The translations under genes and the position numbers were made by a program. A DNA stretch of 64,000 nucleotides from Sequoia sempervirens (taxonomy: Eukaryota > Streptophyta > Pinopsida > Cupressales > Cupressaceae), in NCBI GenBank assembly GCA_007258455.2, contig VDFB02187633.1, positions 56,471-120,470 on the forward strand. The letters are read 5' to 3'. Under the pieces are notes generated by a model. The model ran no database searches, was not told the origin of the DNA, and saw only the letters and a program-made list of their open reading frames with translations. Positions within the stretch are counted from its first letter, which is position 1. Each line of letters starts with the position of its first letter. Of this stretch, positions 33,636-45,630 are shown piece by piece.

Positions 33636-34035
33636 TTTAGCATTTCACTTCATTTTTTGAAAACTTTGCTCTTATTTCGTTTAGTAGAAGACGTCTTCGA
33701 CATCCATGTGACAAAAACACATAGAGAGAACAAATTGGAAATAGATTTCAAGGCACCTTCAAAGATTCAAACCAATATGTATCTATTTTTTTCTTTTCTT
33801 TTTTTAATTTTGAAATTACAAAAGTTGAAAACCTAAGGGGTATGTTATTGATTTCCCCTTCCACCTCCTCACCTTTTAATATTTCTGTACAACATTTCCT
33901 CCCCCTTCCCCCCCTTTTTAATATTTTTCTATTATATTTGCATTCTATTTCCTCTTACAAATGTTTGTCACTTTGCCATAATGGTTTTTTCAAAATCCTA
34001 TTGATTTTTTTTTCTATGTTAAAATCAGCAATGCA
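33636..34035. other. no feature recognised
   Basis: Pyrimidine-rich stretches (33780-34020) and no domain. It may include the left terminal part of the hAT element that follows. Confidence 0.4.
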
Positions 34036-36400
34036 AGTTCAACACAAATGAGTGGTAAGAAAGACTCTACATGGAAGTATGCGACACCAAGTGTTGTAAT
34101 AAATGTCAGCTTCTCATGACCGGAGGAATCAACAAATTAATACCACCTTACTAAAATACTTAAACCTAATGTGAAGGCATGCCTTAATATGTTTGAAGAG
34201 ATTACAAAGAGAGATGGATGACCCACTTGCTAGTTATGAAATGAAAAAATGGAAAAGTAGAGGACAAAGGAACCAATGATAGTAGTGATGAATGTCAATC
34301 CTAATTTATCAACAAATTCCTTTGCTTCCCCAAACATTCATCATTTGCTTTCCTCTATTGATAAGATTCTTGAGGTTTCTACTTCTAGTTGTCTTCCTTC
34401 TTGATTGACACAAAAGTTATTTACTCATGCCATGTTCCAGGAGCACAACCTTTGCTTGAAAGTACTCCTTAGAATAAGGAAAAACACCATGGTAGGATGG
34501 CAGCAACAAATTTTTGTACAACAATAATTTACCCTTCAATATGATGAACAACCCATATTAGGAAGGCTTGGTGAATGCATTGACAATTGCTAGTAAGAAG
34601 TTTAAGACTCCAACGACTAGGGATTTGAGAAGGCCATTGCTATAGGAAGCTATAAAAAATACATGGCTAGTGGTTGATGATCAAAACAAGGTATGGCAGA
34701 GAAAGGGATCTAGCATCTTATTAGATAGATGGGCAGAATAAGTCTCCCCTTGACTTTGTAGTGGCTTCTAATGGCACATTGGTGTTCTTGAAGTCCATAA
34801 ATGACTCACATAAAGTACAAAATGTTGAGATTTTGTGTAATCTATTGGATGGGGTAATCTAGGAGGTTGGGGTTGAGAATGTTGTTCAAAGTATCACAAA
34901 CAATGCAAAAACATATGTATCCATAGAGAGACTTATTATGGAGAGGTTCCTACTATTTCTTGGACTTCTTGAATTGCACATTGGTTGGATTTGATGCTAG
35001 AGGACATTGGGAAGGTTGGATGGATCAAAAATGTGGTTGAAGATGCTAAATAGGTTACCAAATTTATCTACAACTATACTTGAGTCCTTTCTTTGATGAG
35101 AAATTACACGGATGGCAACGAGCTTGTGAAACTAGGAATGGCACGATTTGCTAGCCACTTCCTCACTTTGGAAAGTATTGTTGCTACAATGTGCTCTCTC
35201 AAGAAAATGTTTGTGTCTAATGCTTAGATGGAGTCTCCATGTCCCAAAAAAACCAAACGAGAGAAGGTTGCAAGAATAGTTTTTGATGACTTATTCATAA
35301 AAAATGTAGAGGAATTAATTAAGGTAAGTAACAAATACAAACTTAACCTTTATCTGGAACTACCTTTTTTTTCTTCAGTTAATTTTGTAATAATTTCAAA
35401 TTTATTTGTAACTTTTTAGGTGATAGATGCTTTGATCAAGGTCCTTTGTTTGGTGGATGGGGATGGTATGTTGATGGGTTACCTCTATGAGGCCATGGAT
35501 AAGGCCAAAGATGCCCTATGGTGGAAAAGAAAGAATATATGAAATAATTTGGTGCATCATTGATTCCAAATGGACAAACCAACTCCACTAGTCATACATG
35601 CCTTAGGTTGCGACCTAAGTCCAAATTTCTACTTCTTTTTATACAGTTAAGGCCGATGAGAAGGACATGGTAGGCATGTATCATGCATTGATAAGATGGT
35701 TCTAGTAAATGAGATGAGAGACGAACTTCTTGATGAGTTGGAGGTCTACAAGGGTGTGGAGGCAAGGCTCTTTTCTTCAGCTCTAGTAATTCAAAGGAGG
35801 GAAAACAACTAGGGAAAAATATAATCCTTTAATTTTTAGCTTAATACTAGAAGTAGAAACTAGAAAAAATTTGAGCAAGCTCTAATTTTTTTACTTAATT
35901 CTTATTATATTTTTTAAATATTTTTTTTAACAGATTTATGGTGGTGGAATTATGGGGTTGGCACACAAAATCTTCAGGTGCTAGCTATTTTTGTTTTGTC
36001 CCATCTCTATAGTGCTTTTGGGTGTGAATGCAATTGGAACCTATTTGAGAGCATTAACATGAAGAGAAATAGGTTGACCTAGGAGTAACTTAAGGACTTT
36101 GTCTTCGTTCAATACAACCTCCATCTTTGAACCAAAAAGGTGGAGGGTCCTTATCATGATGCCATCGACTTGGATGACATTGATCCTTTTGTTGATTGGA
36201 CTATAGAAGAAAATAGTGATGCCTTGTTTATTGACAATCTTGCTGAATTGGAGAGAGGAGAAGAAGAACAAACAAAGTTGGATGCAATGGAGGAAAATGA
36301 AGACACTTTTGAGGAAACAATCACTCACCATTTTGATATGGACTTACCTTCTAGTTTGAGGTCCAAACAATTAAGTTACACTAGGAGGGGGAAGATTTAG
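34036..36400 (+). pseudogene. hAT-superfamily transposase relic
   Basis: Pieces in family order: a BED-type zinc finger trace (TWKYATP near 34070, then CCNKCQLLMTGGINKLI in the shifted frame), a DUF659 trace (SSILLDRWAE, NVVQSITNNAKTYVS), the MLEDIGKVGWIKNVVEDA block near 35000, and MRNYTDGNELVKLGMARFAS. Then comes VFDDLFIKNVEELIK, which joins across a small intron (35324-35419, GTAAGT...TTTTTAG) to VIDALIKVLCLVDGD. The hAT dimerisation region lies at 35937-36140 (YSAFGCECNWNLFE). The last 87 codons (36140-36400) are open: AIDLDDIDPFVDWTIEEN and an acidic tail. Many stops and shifts elsewhere mean it is inactive. Terminal repeats were not identified. Confidence 0.8.
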
Positions 36401-36799
36401 ATTTAGATTGTTTTTGGCTTTTTTTTGACATTTCATCATATTTAAATAGTTATAGATTTATTATTTATAATTTTGTTGTATTAGAGTATATTGTTGGACT
36501 TTGAAACTTTGAAATTTCAAAATTTGAGATTTTGAGGGTCATATGACATATGTAATGCTTGAATTATGACAATTGATAATCAAATTAGGCTTTTGTGTTT
36601 TCTAAATGCATTATTTTTTCTTTTCTTTTTTGTGTAATTATGATCGTTTTAATTTAATTTTTATTATTTTTTGCTGAGTTTGTATTTTCAAACTTTGGTT
36701 ATAATGATGGGGTTAAGGGATATAAGATTAGGGACCTTGAGATAGGGAAGACAATTTTCAATTAGAATGTAATATTTAGAGAGATTCAGTGTTCTCCTA
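36401..36799. other. no feature recognised
   Basis: AT-rich. It may hold the right end of the hAT relic. Confidence 0.4.
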
Positions 36800-37345
36800 G
36801 GGTTGAGCAACCAAGCGATGATATGAAGAATGCGGTGTAGTTTGAACCCAAGTTTGAGAGGATTGAGCTTGAGGATCAACATGGATATGATGAGAAGGTT
36901 GATTCATTGGAATTAGAGGAGGAAGAACAACTTCATATCCATTTGTGAGGTGGTCCACTTGGCATAGAAAGCAACCAAAAAGGTACAATCCACCCAATTT
37001 TCATTACATTTTTTCTTTGTCTACTAATGATGATGAGCTTAGAACTATGAAGGAGGCACTGCAACAAAATGTCTCAGAAGAAGGCCCATGAATGAGGAAA
37101 CATGGGACTTGGTACAATTACCTTAGGGTAGGAAACCAATTGATTGCAAATGGGTTTTCAAGAAGAAGTTTAGTTTTGAGGGCAAGGTTGGAAAGTACAA
37201 GGTAAGATTAGGTGCTAAAGGTTATTCCCAAGTTGAGGGAACTGATTTTGGCAAGGTCTTCTTTTTTGTTGCAAAACTTACATCCATTAGACTTTTCTCT
37301 TTTGTTGTTGCATTTGACCAAAAGATTGAGCAAATGGATGTTAAG
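36800..37345 (+). pseudogene. Ty1/copia pol fragment (start of RT)
   Basis: Pieces read MNEETWDLVQLP, then after a stop RKPIDCKWVFKKKFSFEGKV and GKYKVRLGAKGYSQVEGTDF, followed by TSIRLFSFVVAFDQKIEQMD. This is the conserved beginning of the copia RT (the usual form is ...CKWVFK.K...G.VERYKARLVAKGY.Q..G.DY). It stops abruptly at about 37345, with no catalytic YVDD. The upstream part (36800-37000) resembles the linker between integrase and RT. Confidence 0.75.
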
Positions 37346-38119
37346 AGTCAAGACAACTTCTCGCATGGGGATTTAGAGGAGATTCCAAAATTACGGTTGT
37401 CATCTAAGTTATCGGGTTTGCCAAGTATGCCCCCCGTAACCGTGTGGGTTCGATATGGGTATAAGTTTGTTATTGGTCCACTCATGGGTATGGGTAGGAT
37501 TTTGAGAAATTCGACAGCAATTTTTTATTAAGTTTTTGATAGGTTTTACAAATTTAAATTTAAAGATATTTAAATTAATTTCTCGAGTGCCAGCCAGCTA
37601 TCGTTCACAGAGTCTCCCAACTATTGAGCAATCGATACCTTTCGACCAAGTTCTGTTAAAGAAAGCTCTGACTTAGCTGTCCCACCTCCAATCAAGTGGA
37701 TTTAAGCCCATGGGTTCGAATCAAGCTATTGAGATGGGTATCCACGGGATGGTGACACTCAAAAGGCTTGCATGCATGAATAATGGACATACAAAACATG
37801 TTCAAAACAAAGAAACTTTATTAAAAAGTTAGCTTTTTACCTTGAATATAGTAATTTCGAAAGGCATGCATGCTCTTCAAGAAGCATGCAATATGACCAA
37901 ATGCATGCATGCATGCATGCATGAGAAACATCATAATTACAACTATATGCATGAAAATGTAGAAAAAACATGGATTCTTACTCTTACCTTGTGAACTCCA
38001 ATATCCCATAAGGAGAATAGAAACATCAATGAGAAAGAAGTTGTTACCCCATCTAAAATTAGCTCCACTTTAAAGAAAGTTACTTGATTTTTTGTTGTAT
38101 GAGATAATACCCCCAAAAG
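37346..38119. other. unassigned sequence with a tRNA-like B-box word and a GCAT microsatellite
   Basis: gggttcgaatc at 37712 matches an RNA polymerase III B box, but no matching A box or SINE end was clear. Runs of gcatgcatg occur at 37768, 37863 and 37902-37922, the last being five units of gcat. Confidence 0.35.
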
Positions 38120-38124
38120 GAGAG

Positions 38125-38458
38125 TGTAGTTAGTGTACAATGCCTTTTATTATGTTTTGATAATATGGTTTATTCGACTATGTATTAATTGTTTGTTGGC
38201 TTCAGGTGGTTATAAGAGTTAGTTGACAGTTGTGTTCCTCTTGGCAACTTTTAGGTCCTTTAAATAGAGTTTGTATCATCAAGGAAAGTAGAATGATCTA
38301 GCCGAATTGAATTTGATCCTTGGATGACCATCTTTGGTCTACTTTTGTAATAACTTCATGTGCAAATAAAGATATACTTTTATTCCTCTATCTAGTATGC
38401 ATTATTAACTTTGTTCACTACTTAAAGTATTCATTTTATCAGATTTTGAGAGTAAACA
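38125..38458 (+). repeat. 5' LTR of the Tat-type element (334 bp)
   Basis: It starts TGTAGTTAGTGTACAATG and ends gagagtaaaca, with AATAAAG near 38366 as a possible poly(A) signal. It is the partner of 49784-50119. Confidence 0.88.
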
Positions 38459-38459
38459 T

Positions 38460-38475
38460 TGGCACTATTGCCTTA
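38460..38475 (+). promoter_or_regulatory. primer binding site, tRNA-Asp type (decayed)
   Basis: TGGCACTATTGCC resembles TGGCGCCGTTGCC, the primer site used by Tat/Athila gypsy elements. The differences fit CpG loss plus one further change. It lies one base after the 5' LTR. Confidence 0.65.
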
Positions 38476-39093
38476 ACACAAATCGGGTTAGATTTGAGAG
38501 ATTCATTCCCTTAGACCCCAATAAAGGTAGGAAGAGACCACAAGGTGGTCAAGACCAAGAGATCAGATGATCTTTAAGGATTGTAGAGTAAAGAGAATAA
38601 AGAAGAAGACTACGAGAAATAATCGAAGAAATCCCAACAATACAAGTGCAAAGTTAGAGCCCATCTCGAGAAAGAAGTCAAAATTAGAGAAAGCAAAATC
38701 ATTTCCACTACAAAACGATGTACGAAGGAAGAGTGAGAGGATATAGCCAAGCACTTACCTCTATTTGATGAAGCATGGGTTGATCATACCATCCAAGTGG
38801 AAAAATAAAGACAACCTTTTCTAGATGAGTTAAGTTGGGAGACAAAGTTAGGTTTCTTCATAGAATTGTACAGGAGTAACCTTCAGGGCATTGAAAGTTT
38901 GTCAATCGAAGGAGATGTTGTGCCATAAGTGTATAAGAGAAAATCTGAATGTGAAACAAGTGTGCAAAATGTTGAAGTTGAGGGAAGAGTAGAGGATTCC
39001 TATGTGGTTGAGAGTGTGAGAGAAGCACCGAAATGTCTAAATCAAAACTCCCTAGCAGGTAGGTTCTAGGAGCTAGGTTTGCATTAGAACAAA

Positions 39094-40186
39094 ACCATGG
39101 TAAGCCCTAGTATTGAAAAACAAAAGCTACCCAAGTTTACAGGAAATGGATCAAAGGATCTTGTGAGGCATTGTAAGACTTGTGAAACAATTTGGACAAC
39201 AAATGGGCAAGACAATAAGACAATTTGGCTACAGTTTTTCTAGCCACCTTGTGAGGTGTAGCAATTGATTGGTATATAGAAATTGACCAAGCCTCTCAAA
39301 ACATATGGGAGAGATTAAAGAAGGCGTTTGAAGAAGAGTTTAAGTTGCTTTGTGATGATAATGAAATAGTAGCAGAAATTTACAATACAAAACAAGTTAA
39401 GCATGAAAATGTACAAGTTTATAATCGTAGACTTAAAGAATTGCTTGTAAAGTTGGAAAAAGGACTAGTCAATGATCTTAAGAAAATATGGTTCATCAAA
39501 GGTCTACTTCTGTCATTAAGAAAAAGATGAATGTAGTACCACTCTCTTCTGATGTAGAAGCTTACAATTAGGCAATGGATGTAGGAAGTGAAGACAAAAT
39601 GTCCTCCTTTGGAAAAATAAAAATAGAGGAAGATGGAAGTATGGGTGACAACAGTGATAATGAATCAAGAATGGTACAAGTGCTCCAAAGGGACATGCTT
39701 AAACAATGAAAGAATTGAAGGTGGAGAAAGAAACCAACAAAGAAACTAATGAACTGTGGTGTATTGAGTGCAAAAGTGAAGGTCACATGAAACGTAATTA
39801 TCCTAGAAAAATGTTTTGTGAGATTTGCCAAGTTATGGGTCACAAGTACACAAGTACTCTTTACACAGGGAGAGCAGCCTGCTCCACCTAAGTCACATAA
39901 TGCATCTCTTGGTGGTCATCAAAATGAAAGATGTGGTTGAAATCAAATACACCAAGATCCCAAAGGACATTTGATCATACAATGCTAACAATGTAACGAA
40001 TTGGGACACTTTGCAAGAGATTGCCAACACAAGCAAGATAAATTGCAACTATTATGCAAATGGTGTGGACTTGGAGACCATGAAGACATTGGATGTCCAA
40101 AGCAAAAGGCCAATATCAACATGATTGATTTAAGGCATAATGAAGTATTGACCATTACTCAAGCCCAAGCAAAGAAGGCTGTGTAA
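39094..40186 (+). pseudogene. gag of the Tat-type element, with zinc knuckles
   Basis: After a broken start, the frame at about 39245-39530 gives GVAIDWYIEIDQASQNIWER, then LKKAFEEEFKLLCDDNEIVA and EIYNTKQVKHENVQVYNRRL, a capsid C-terminal region. Downstream come knuckle motifs CIECKSEGHMKRNY (last Cys replaced by Tyr), FCEICQVMGH, CNELGHFARDC and CKWCGLGDHEDIGC. Several stops are present. The element's reading continues after the copia insertion at 45631. Confidence 0.75.
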
Positions 40187-40308
40187 TGGACCTATGTACA
40201 AAAAAAGAAAGGCTTCGTGAAGCAAGGGCTGAAGTGGAGAATGTAATGGCTAACAAATGATGCCCACTCAAATGCAAATGCAAGTATGATAACAAATCAG
40301 TTACAATT

Positions 40309-40551
40309 TATTACAAAAACATAACACAAAAATATTACCAAGATTACATAAAATAATGAGTAATAAATAAGGAGCAAAAGCATCCTCAAATAAGATTACA
40401 AAACCTTATTCAAAGAGGATAAGACTAACAACTCAAGGGATAAGACTCACAATTGATAAAGCAAAGAGCAATAACCTAAATTCAACATGACTTTATTAAA
40501 GAAGATTCCTAAAGTCTATTTGACCATTATAAATAAAACATTACTTTAATA
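40309..40551 (-). repeat. 3' LTR of the copia element (243 bp)
   Basis: It matches 45393-45625 with point differences and small indels (an extra ctcaagggataaga segment here, and a gap in place of ccctagggctaa). Confidence 0.85.
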
Positions 40552-40857
40552 CCCTCCCTTAATGGTAAATCTACTAACCACACCAAGCTTATCCCAAAAT
40601 TTTATAAATTTGTCAAGAACCAAAGGCTTGGTAAGGATGTCTGCAGTTTGATTTTTGAAGGATGATACTACAACACAATCAATCCATCTTCTACAAGTTG
40701 TCTGATGAAGTGACAATGTAGTTCCACATGTTTTGTATGCTCGTGGAAGATTGGATTCTTGGCAAGTTTGAGCAACCCTTGATTGTCACAGAACAAGTGT
40801 GAAGGCTCTGCTTAAGGTATCTTCATGTTTGAAAGCATCCTTTTGATCCATACTGCC

Positions 40858-41331
40858 TCACACGTTGCTTTTATTATTCCTTCGATAGTTTGCTTCAATC
40901 AAAGAGAGAGATACTGCATGCTGCCTCTTGCTGGTCCATGTGACTATACCTATGCCAAGGGTGAAAACATATCCAAAAGTGGATTTTTTGTCATCAATAG
41001 AACTTGCTTGATTTGAATTTGTGAACCCAACCAACCTAGGATCTTTGCTTTTGTTGTATAGAATGTCAAAGTCAAGTGTTCCTTTCACATATCTCAACAC
41101 CCTCTTTGTTGTAGTCCAATGTTCTACATTTAGTGCTGTCATGAATTTGGAAACGAAACTCATATCATAGCTCAAATCAGGTCTAGTGGTTGTAAGATAT
41201 ATAAGTTTGCTCACTAGTTGCTTGTATGTTGGCTCATTAACTACCTTTGAGCCAGTTTTGGTTGAAAGTTTCAACCCTTTCTCCATAGGTGTTGAAATTT
41301 TGCAATTTTCCATTATGAATTTATTGTGCAA
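40858..41331 (-). pseudogene. copia RNase H region
   Basis: It reads PTYKQLVSKLIYLTTTRPDL then SYDMSFVSKFMT and RVLRYVKGTLDFDILYNKS, followed by the RNase H start GFTNSNQASSIDDKKSTFGY. The family has Asp residues in the T-D-S-D pattern where this copy has Asn, so it would be inactive. The end is missing SxxEAEY-type residues in frame (SLIEANYRR). Confidence 0.82.
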
Positions 41332-41376
41332 ACTCTTGGCATATTTGGATCGAGAAATAAAAATATTGCCACTTGT

Positions 41377-42012
41377 TTACCAAACTTCTACACCTAGACA
41401 GTAATGTAGGAGGCCTAAATCAGTTGTCAAAAGTTTTACTAATATCAAATTTGATTTGTTTAATAGCACTTGCCTCACTACTTGTAATAATGATATCATC
41501 CACATACATGATGAGAAGAATGAGATCATTACCCATGCTTTTGACATACATACTGGCATTCGAAGGACTCCACTAAAATCCCTATTCAACCAAACATTTC
41601 TCGATTTTGATGTACCATACCTTGGGTGCTTTCTTTAGGCCATATAGAGCTTTCTTCAATTTGCATACAAAGTGCTCCTTCCTTGCAACTTGAAAACCTT
41701 GTGGTTGAGTCATGTACACTTCTTCCTCCAAATCTTCATTGATGAAGACACTTTTAACGTCCATTTGGTGGATCGTCTAGCTAAATTGAGCTACCATGGC
41801 TAGAATAAATCGGATGGCGCTCATCTTTCTATAGGAGCAAAGGTCTCCTTGTAGTCAGTGCCCTCTCTCTGTGGGAACCCTTTAGCGTCCAACCTAGCTT
41901 TGTACTTTTCAACTGTACCATTTGCTTTGTACTCGACCTTGTACACCCATTTGCAACCAATGAGTTTCTTCCATGGTGGAAGATTTGAAAGATCCCAAGT
42001 CTCATTGTTCAC
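41377..42012 (-). pseudogene. copia reverse transcriptase
   Basis: Minus-strand pieces run from 42012 down: NNETWDLSNLPPWKKLIGCK, YKARLDAKGFPQREGTDYKE and TFAPIER, then (41764-41582) MDVKSVFINEDLEEEVYMTQ and LKKALYGLKKAPKVWY. The catalytic YVDD is intact in the frame read through about 41500 (MYVDDIIITS). Frame changes lie between the pieces. Confidence 0.85.
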
Positions 42013-42427
42013 GAGACTCTCATGTTTGGTTTTCGTGGCCTTTTCCTATTCGGATTTTCCTTTTTCCTTTGCAAACACCTATGGCTCATACACTCCCTAA
42101 ATATTGGCCATAAGAGCAAAGTTGACTATATTTGTCTTGCTCTTGCCTCTCAATGAGTTACCCTCGATCACTTCACTTACCCGAACATTTCCAATGGTGC
42201 TTTCCCACCACTTTGGTCCCCTCTTGGAAGTCTCTACATTCAAATTAGCATTTTCATCATGATTTGGGCTACTTGTATCCGTGTCATCTAGATGCTGATC
42301 CTGGTTATCATCAATGAAAACTAGGTCTATTTCTTCATGCTTTGAATTGTCCCTTCAGGTGGAGCTATTGGAAGCTAAACACCTAAATTGTTAACCACAA
42401 TAAGTTGATCTTTGGTAATTTGGAACT

Positions 42428-43311
42428 CTAAAAATGTCTGGAAAGGCCTACTTCCTCATCAATAACATCTTTGCTAAAAGTCAAGCGGTCAATATCAACA
42501 TCAATCAACCTATAGGCCTTATGATTTTCATTGTACCTTGTAAGCATCAATTTATTACTCTTAGGATCTAACTTCGTTTGCTTTTCATTTGGAATCCATG
42601 CATATGCAATGGAACCAAAGACCTTAAGATGACTAATTTTTGGTTTCCTCCTAGACCATGCTTCCTCTAGCGTCTTGTGTTTTACCGCTTGTGTGGGAGA
42701 ACTGCTTAGCAAATAAACTATAGTATATACTACCTCAACCCAGAACCTCTTGGGAACATTCCTGTTCTCCATCATACATCAAGCCATCTCTGTTATAGTA
42801 TAGTTTCGTCTCTCAACTATTCAATTCTGTTGTGGTGTGTAGGGTGTGGTAAGCTATCTTTTGATGTCGTGTTTAACACAAAAGTTGCTGAATTCTTGGG
42901 AACAAAATTCGCCTCCATTATCAAATCTAAGAGAGGTTATGTCACAACTTGACTGTTTTTCTAGTAATGCTTTGAACTTTTGAAATTTGTTAAATACCTC
43001 GGATTTTAATTTCAGAAAACATATCCACATTTTCCTACTAAAATCATTCACAAATAAAAGAAAATTCTACACCTAGTAACTAATGCTATGTTCATTGGTC
43101 CACAAATATTTGCATGAGCCAGTTGCAGGACTCTCTTGGCTCTCCAAGTTTGTCTGTCATCAAATGGTGTTCTATGTTGCTTCCTAGCTTGGCAAGCCTC
43201 GCACACACCTTGTATGTGTTGATGAATGTTAGGAATTCCATCTACTAGTTCTCTCAAGCCAATTGAGGTTTCCATACCACTGATGCCAAAGTGTAGTAAT
43301 GGCTGATGCAC
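42428..43311 (-). pseudogene. copia integrase
   Basis: Order on the minus strand: pre-integrase zinc region (43311-43048; GVCEACQARKQHRTPF), core piece (43051-42854; RFDNGGEFCSQEFSNFCVKH, holding the second Asp), and the Glu-side and tail piece (42775-42428; NVPKRFWVEVVYTIVYLLS, KVFGSIAYAWIP). The first catalytic Asp lies in a broken part. Confidence 0.82.
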
Positions 43312-43799
43312 TTTTGGCTACCAATGCATGTTCCTTGACCTATCCAATTTCAACCAATCTATAGAGTCCATGATCTTATAACAAAATCAATAGTCTTCTT
43401 GGCCCTCCTTGTCAGTGATATTACATTTGTGTTTGCTGAAAATGACATCTCGATTAGGACTATTTTACATAATCTGACTTTCAGAAAGTAGATTGAGCTC
43501 CATTCTTGGTACATAGCACACATTGAGAAAAAGTAACCTTGTTCCTCCAAAGGTTATTTGTACAATCCCTCTACCTACAACCGTGTACTTCTCACCATCA
43601 AAGATCACTGAATTAGAGCAAGCAATGTACTCTATGAACCAATCTTGCTTGTTGGTGAAGTGACGTGATGCTCCTAAATCGATGTACCACTGACTGATCT
43701 AGTTGTCATCAGGTCATGAATGCATAGAAAGCTGACACCTTCTTCTCTAAATGCTCTACGACATGAGCCTTTTGCTGATTCTGCTGAGGCCTTACTTGG

Positions 43800-44630
43800 G
43801 TAGATTTGTGTTTAGCCAAGCTTTTTTAGTAGTGCTTCTTCATATGACCCAACTTACCACAATAATGACATGATGTTTCTCAAATTCTTTGGTGCATCCT
43901 CATTGTTACCTTGTCCTTTCTTTTGTGATCATTTGTTTGTGCCTTTGTCTTTGGCTGAAAATGCTTGTTCCACACTTGTCTCACTGTTGCTACCAAATTG
44001 TTTCTTCCATCTGTCTTGCTGTAAGACATCAGTGCATAGCTCTTCAAACTTTAGGTCAACATCTGTGGTGGTGATATTGAGCTTCTCAATTGAATGCTCA
44101 TAAGCATGTGGTAAGCTTTTTAGCATGATTATCAACATATCTGCTTCTTCCATCTTGCGACCAATGGTTGACAATTGATCTTTGATGTACTTGATCTTAA
44201 GTAAATTCTCCTGCAAGGATGCTTTCTCATTCATAGTGATTGAAAAAAACATATTCTTTAGAAAGAATGCCCTACCTTTATTTGAAGTCTCATGAAGTTC
44301 TCGTACATGCTTCCAAATGGTAGCTGAAGTCATCCCTATTTGGACTTCAGGAAGCATGCAATTTGTCATTAATAATCTGATTAACAAGATTGCTTCTCTA
44401 TAAGGTTCATCAAACTTGTCCTGTTCTTTACTTGCAACCATTGGTCGGGCATCGATAGCAAAGATGATCTTGTTGAGGCATATGTACTCGAAGATTGTGG
44501 GTGTTCGCTGCTTGTAAGTGTTGCAATTCGTTCTAGTAAAACGTTGGTTGCCTTCCAACATGATGTTGGGTAAAGAGGCCTGTTGTGCTGTCCTTCCCTT
44601 TCGTAAGTTGCAATCATGGAGTAAGACCAA
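43800..44630 (-). pseudogene. copia gag with zinc knuckle
   Basis: The longest frame (44630-43929) has the copia gag core: ATIWKHVRELHETSNKGRAF, ENLLKIKYIKDQLSTIGRKM, IIMLKSLPHAYEHSIEKLN and a basic end. Just beyond, in another frame, is SCHYCGKLGHMKKHY at about 43870-43835, a CCHC knuckle with its last Cys changed to Tyr. The N-terminus is broken. Confidence 0.8.
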
Positions 44631-44699
44631 AAATAAACCCTCTAGTCACGTTGCTGCAAGAACCTTGAAAAATTCCGTAAAACCTTGGCTTTTCAAATA

Positions 44700-45380
44700 C
44701 TGATTTTTTTGCTAAAATATAATGGAAAATACTTAAATTTTTCAGTCAAAACCCTAGGCGCTGAAGGAACACCCACGATTTTTGTTTTAAAAAATCAATT
44801 TTTTATTAAATCCTAGGCAGCTTGCAAACCACGATTTTGTAAAAAAATTGTAAAAAATCAAATTGCTGAAAAAAACCCTAGTCGACACCCACAATTTTGT
44901 TCAAAAATTGTCAAAAAAATTGAACAAAAATTTGTTGCCCATGTGCCCTAGCCATTTCAACTGTTGTGCGACTTGCAACAAAACATGCCTATGCAAAATC
45001 TACAAATCTTTGGAAAAAAACCCTACAATTTTCTTTTAAAAATCATAAAATGTTCATTACCCAAGCTACGATATTTTTGACAAAAAAAGTGGGATCTCGT
45101 AGCGAAAAGTGACGCAATTTTTAGCCCAAAAAAATCTGTATTCTTAACATTGTTAAACTTGTGATTTTTAGAAAAAAATGGGGTGCAACTTTTTGAATAA
45201 AAAAGTCTGCAATTTTTCACCAATTTGAAACCCACAATTTTTTTCTGCACTAATTGGTCCATACAATTCCATATGAACTCTTTTGGCTCTTCACCTTGTT
45301 ACGAGTGTTCCTCAAATCTTTTGTGCATGTGGTATTCTCTATATCTTTATGCATTTCATTGATCTTGAAGTTCGACTTGG
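44700..45380 (-). other. copia leader region
   Basis: Non-coding sequence between gag and the primer site, with repeated words of the type ccacgatttttg/cacaattttt (44770-45240). Confidence 0.5.
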
Positions 45381-45392
45381 GCTCTGATACCA
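45381..45392 (-). promoter_or_regulatory. primer binding site, initiator-Met tRNA
   Basis: The minus strand reads TGGTATCAGAGC directly after the 5' LTR end, a perfect match to the standard copia primer site. Confidence 0.9.
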
Positions 45393-45625
45393 TATTACTA
45401 AAACAAAACATGTAAAGATTACCAAGATTGCATAAAATAGTTAGTTATAAAATAAGGAGAAAAAATCCTTATATAAGATTATAAACACCTTCTCTAAAGA
45501 GGATAAGATTGACAACTAATAAAGAAAAAAGAAATAACCTAAAATCAAATGACTTTATTAAAGAAGATTCCTTAAGTCTATCCCTAGGGCTAATTGGCCA
45601 TTATAAATAAAACATTACTTTAATA
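45393..45625 (-). repeat. 5' LTR of the copia element (233 bp)
   Basis: Its plus-strand ends are tattactaaaac and ctttaata. It is the partner of 40309-40551. Confidence 0.87.
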
Positions 45626-45630
45626 CAATT

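Larger units (their letters stand above)
40309..45625 (-). mobile_element. Ty1/copia element, minus strand, with TA...TA LTR ends
   Basis: LTRs 40309-40551 (3' on the minus strand) and 45393-45625 (5') both have plus-strand ends tattac...ctttaata, so the ends are TATTA...TAATA and not TG...CA. The TSD is perfect (caatt, 40304-40308 and 45626-45630). A primer site TGGTATCAGAGC (45381-45392, minus) and a polypurine aagggaggg (40552-40561, minus) sit inside. Protein pieces on the minus strand follow copia order: gag, protease remnant, integrase, RT, RNase H. Many frame breaks are present. Confidence 0.9.

Noticed and set aside
37712..37722. tRNA gene at the GGTTCGAATC word
   Set aside because: No cloverleaf arms, A box or CCA-side stem could be formed around it.
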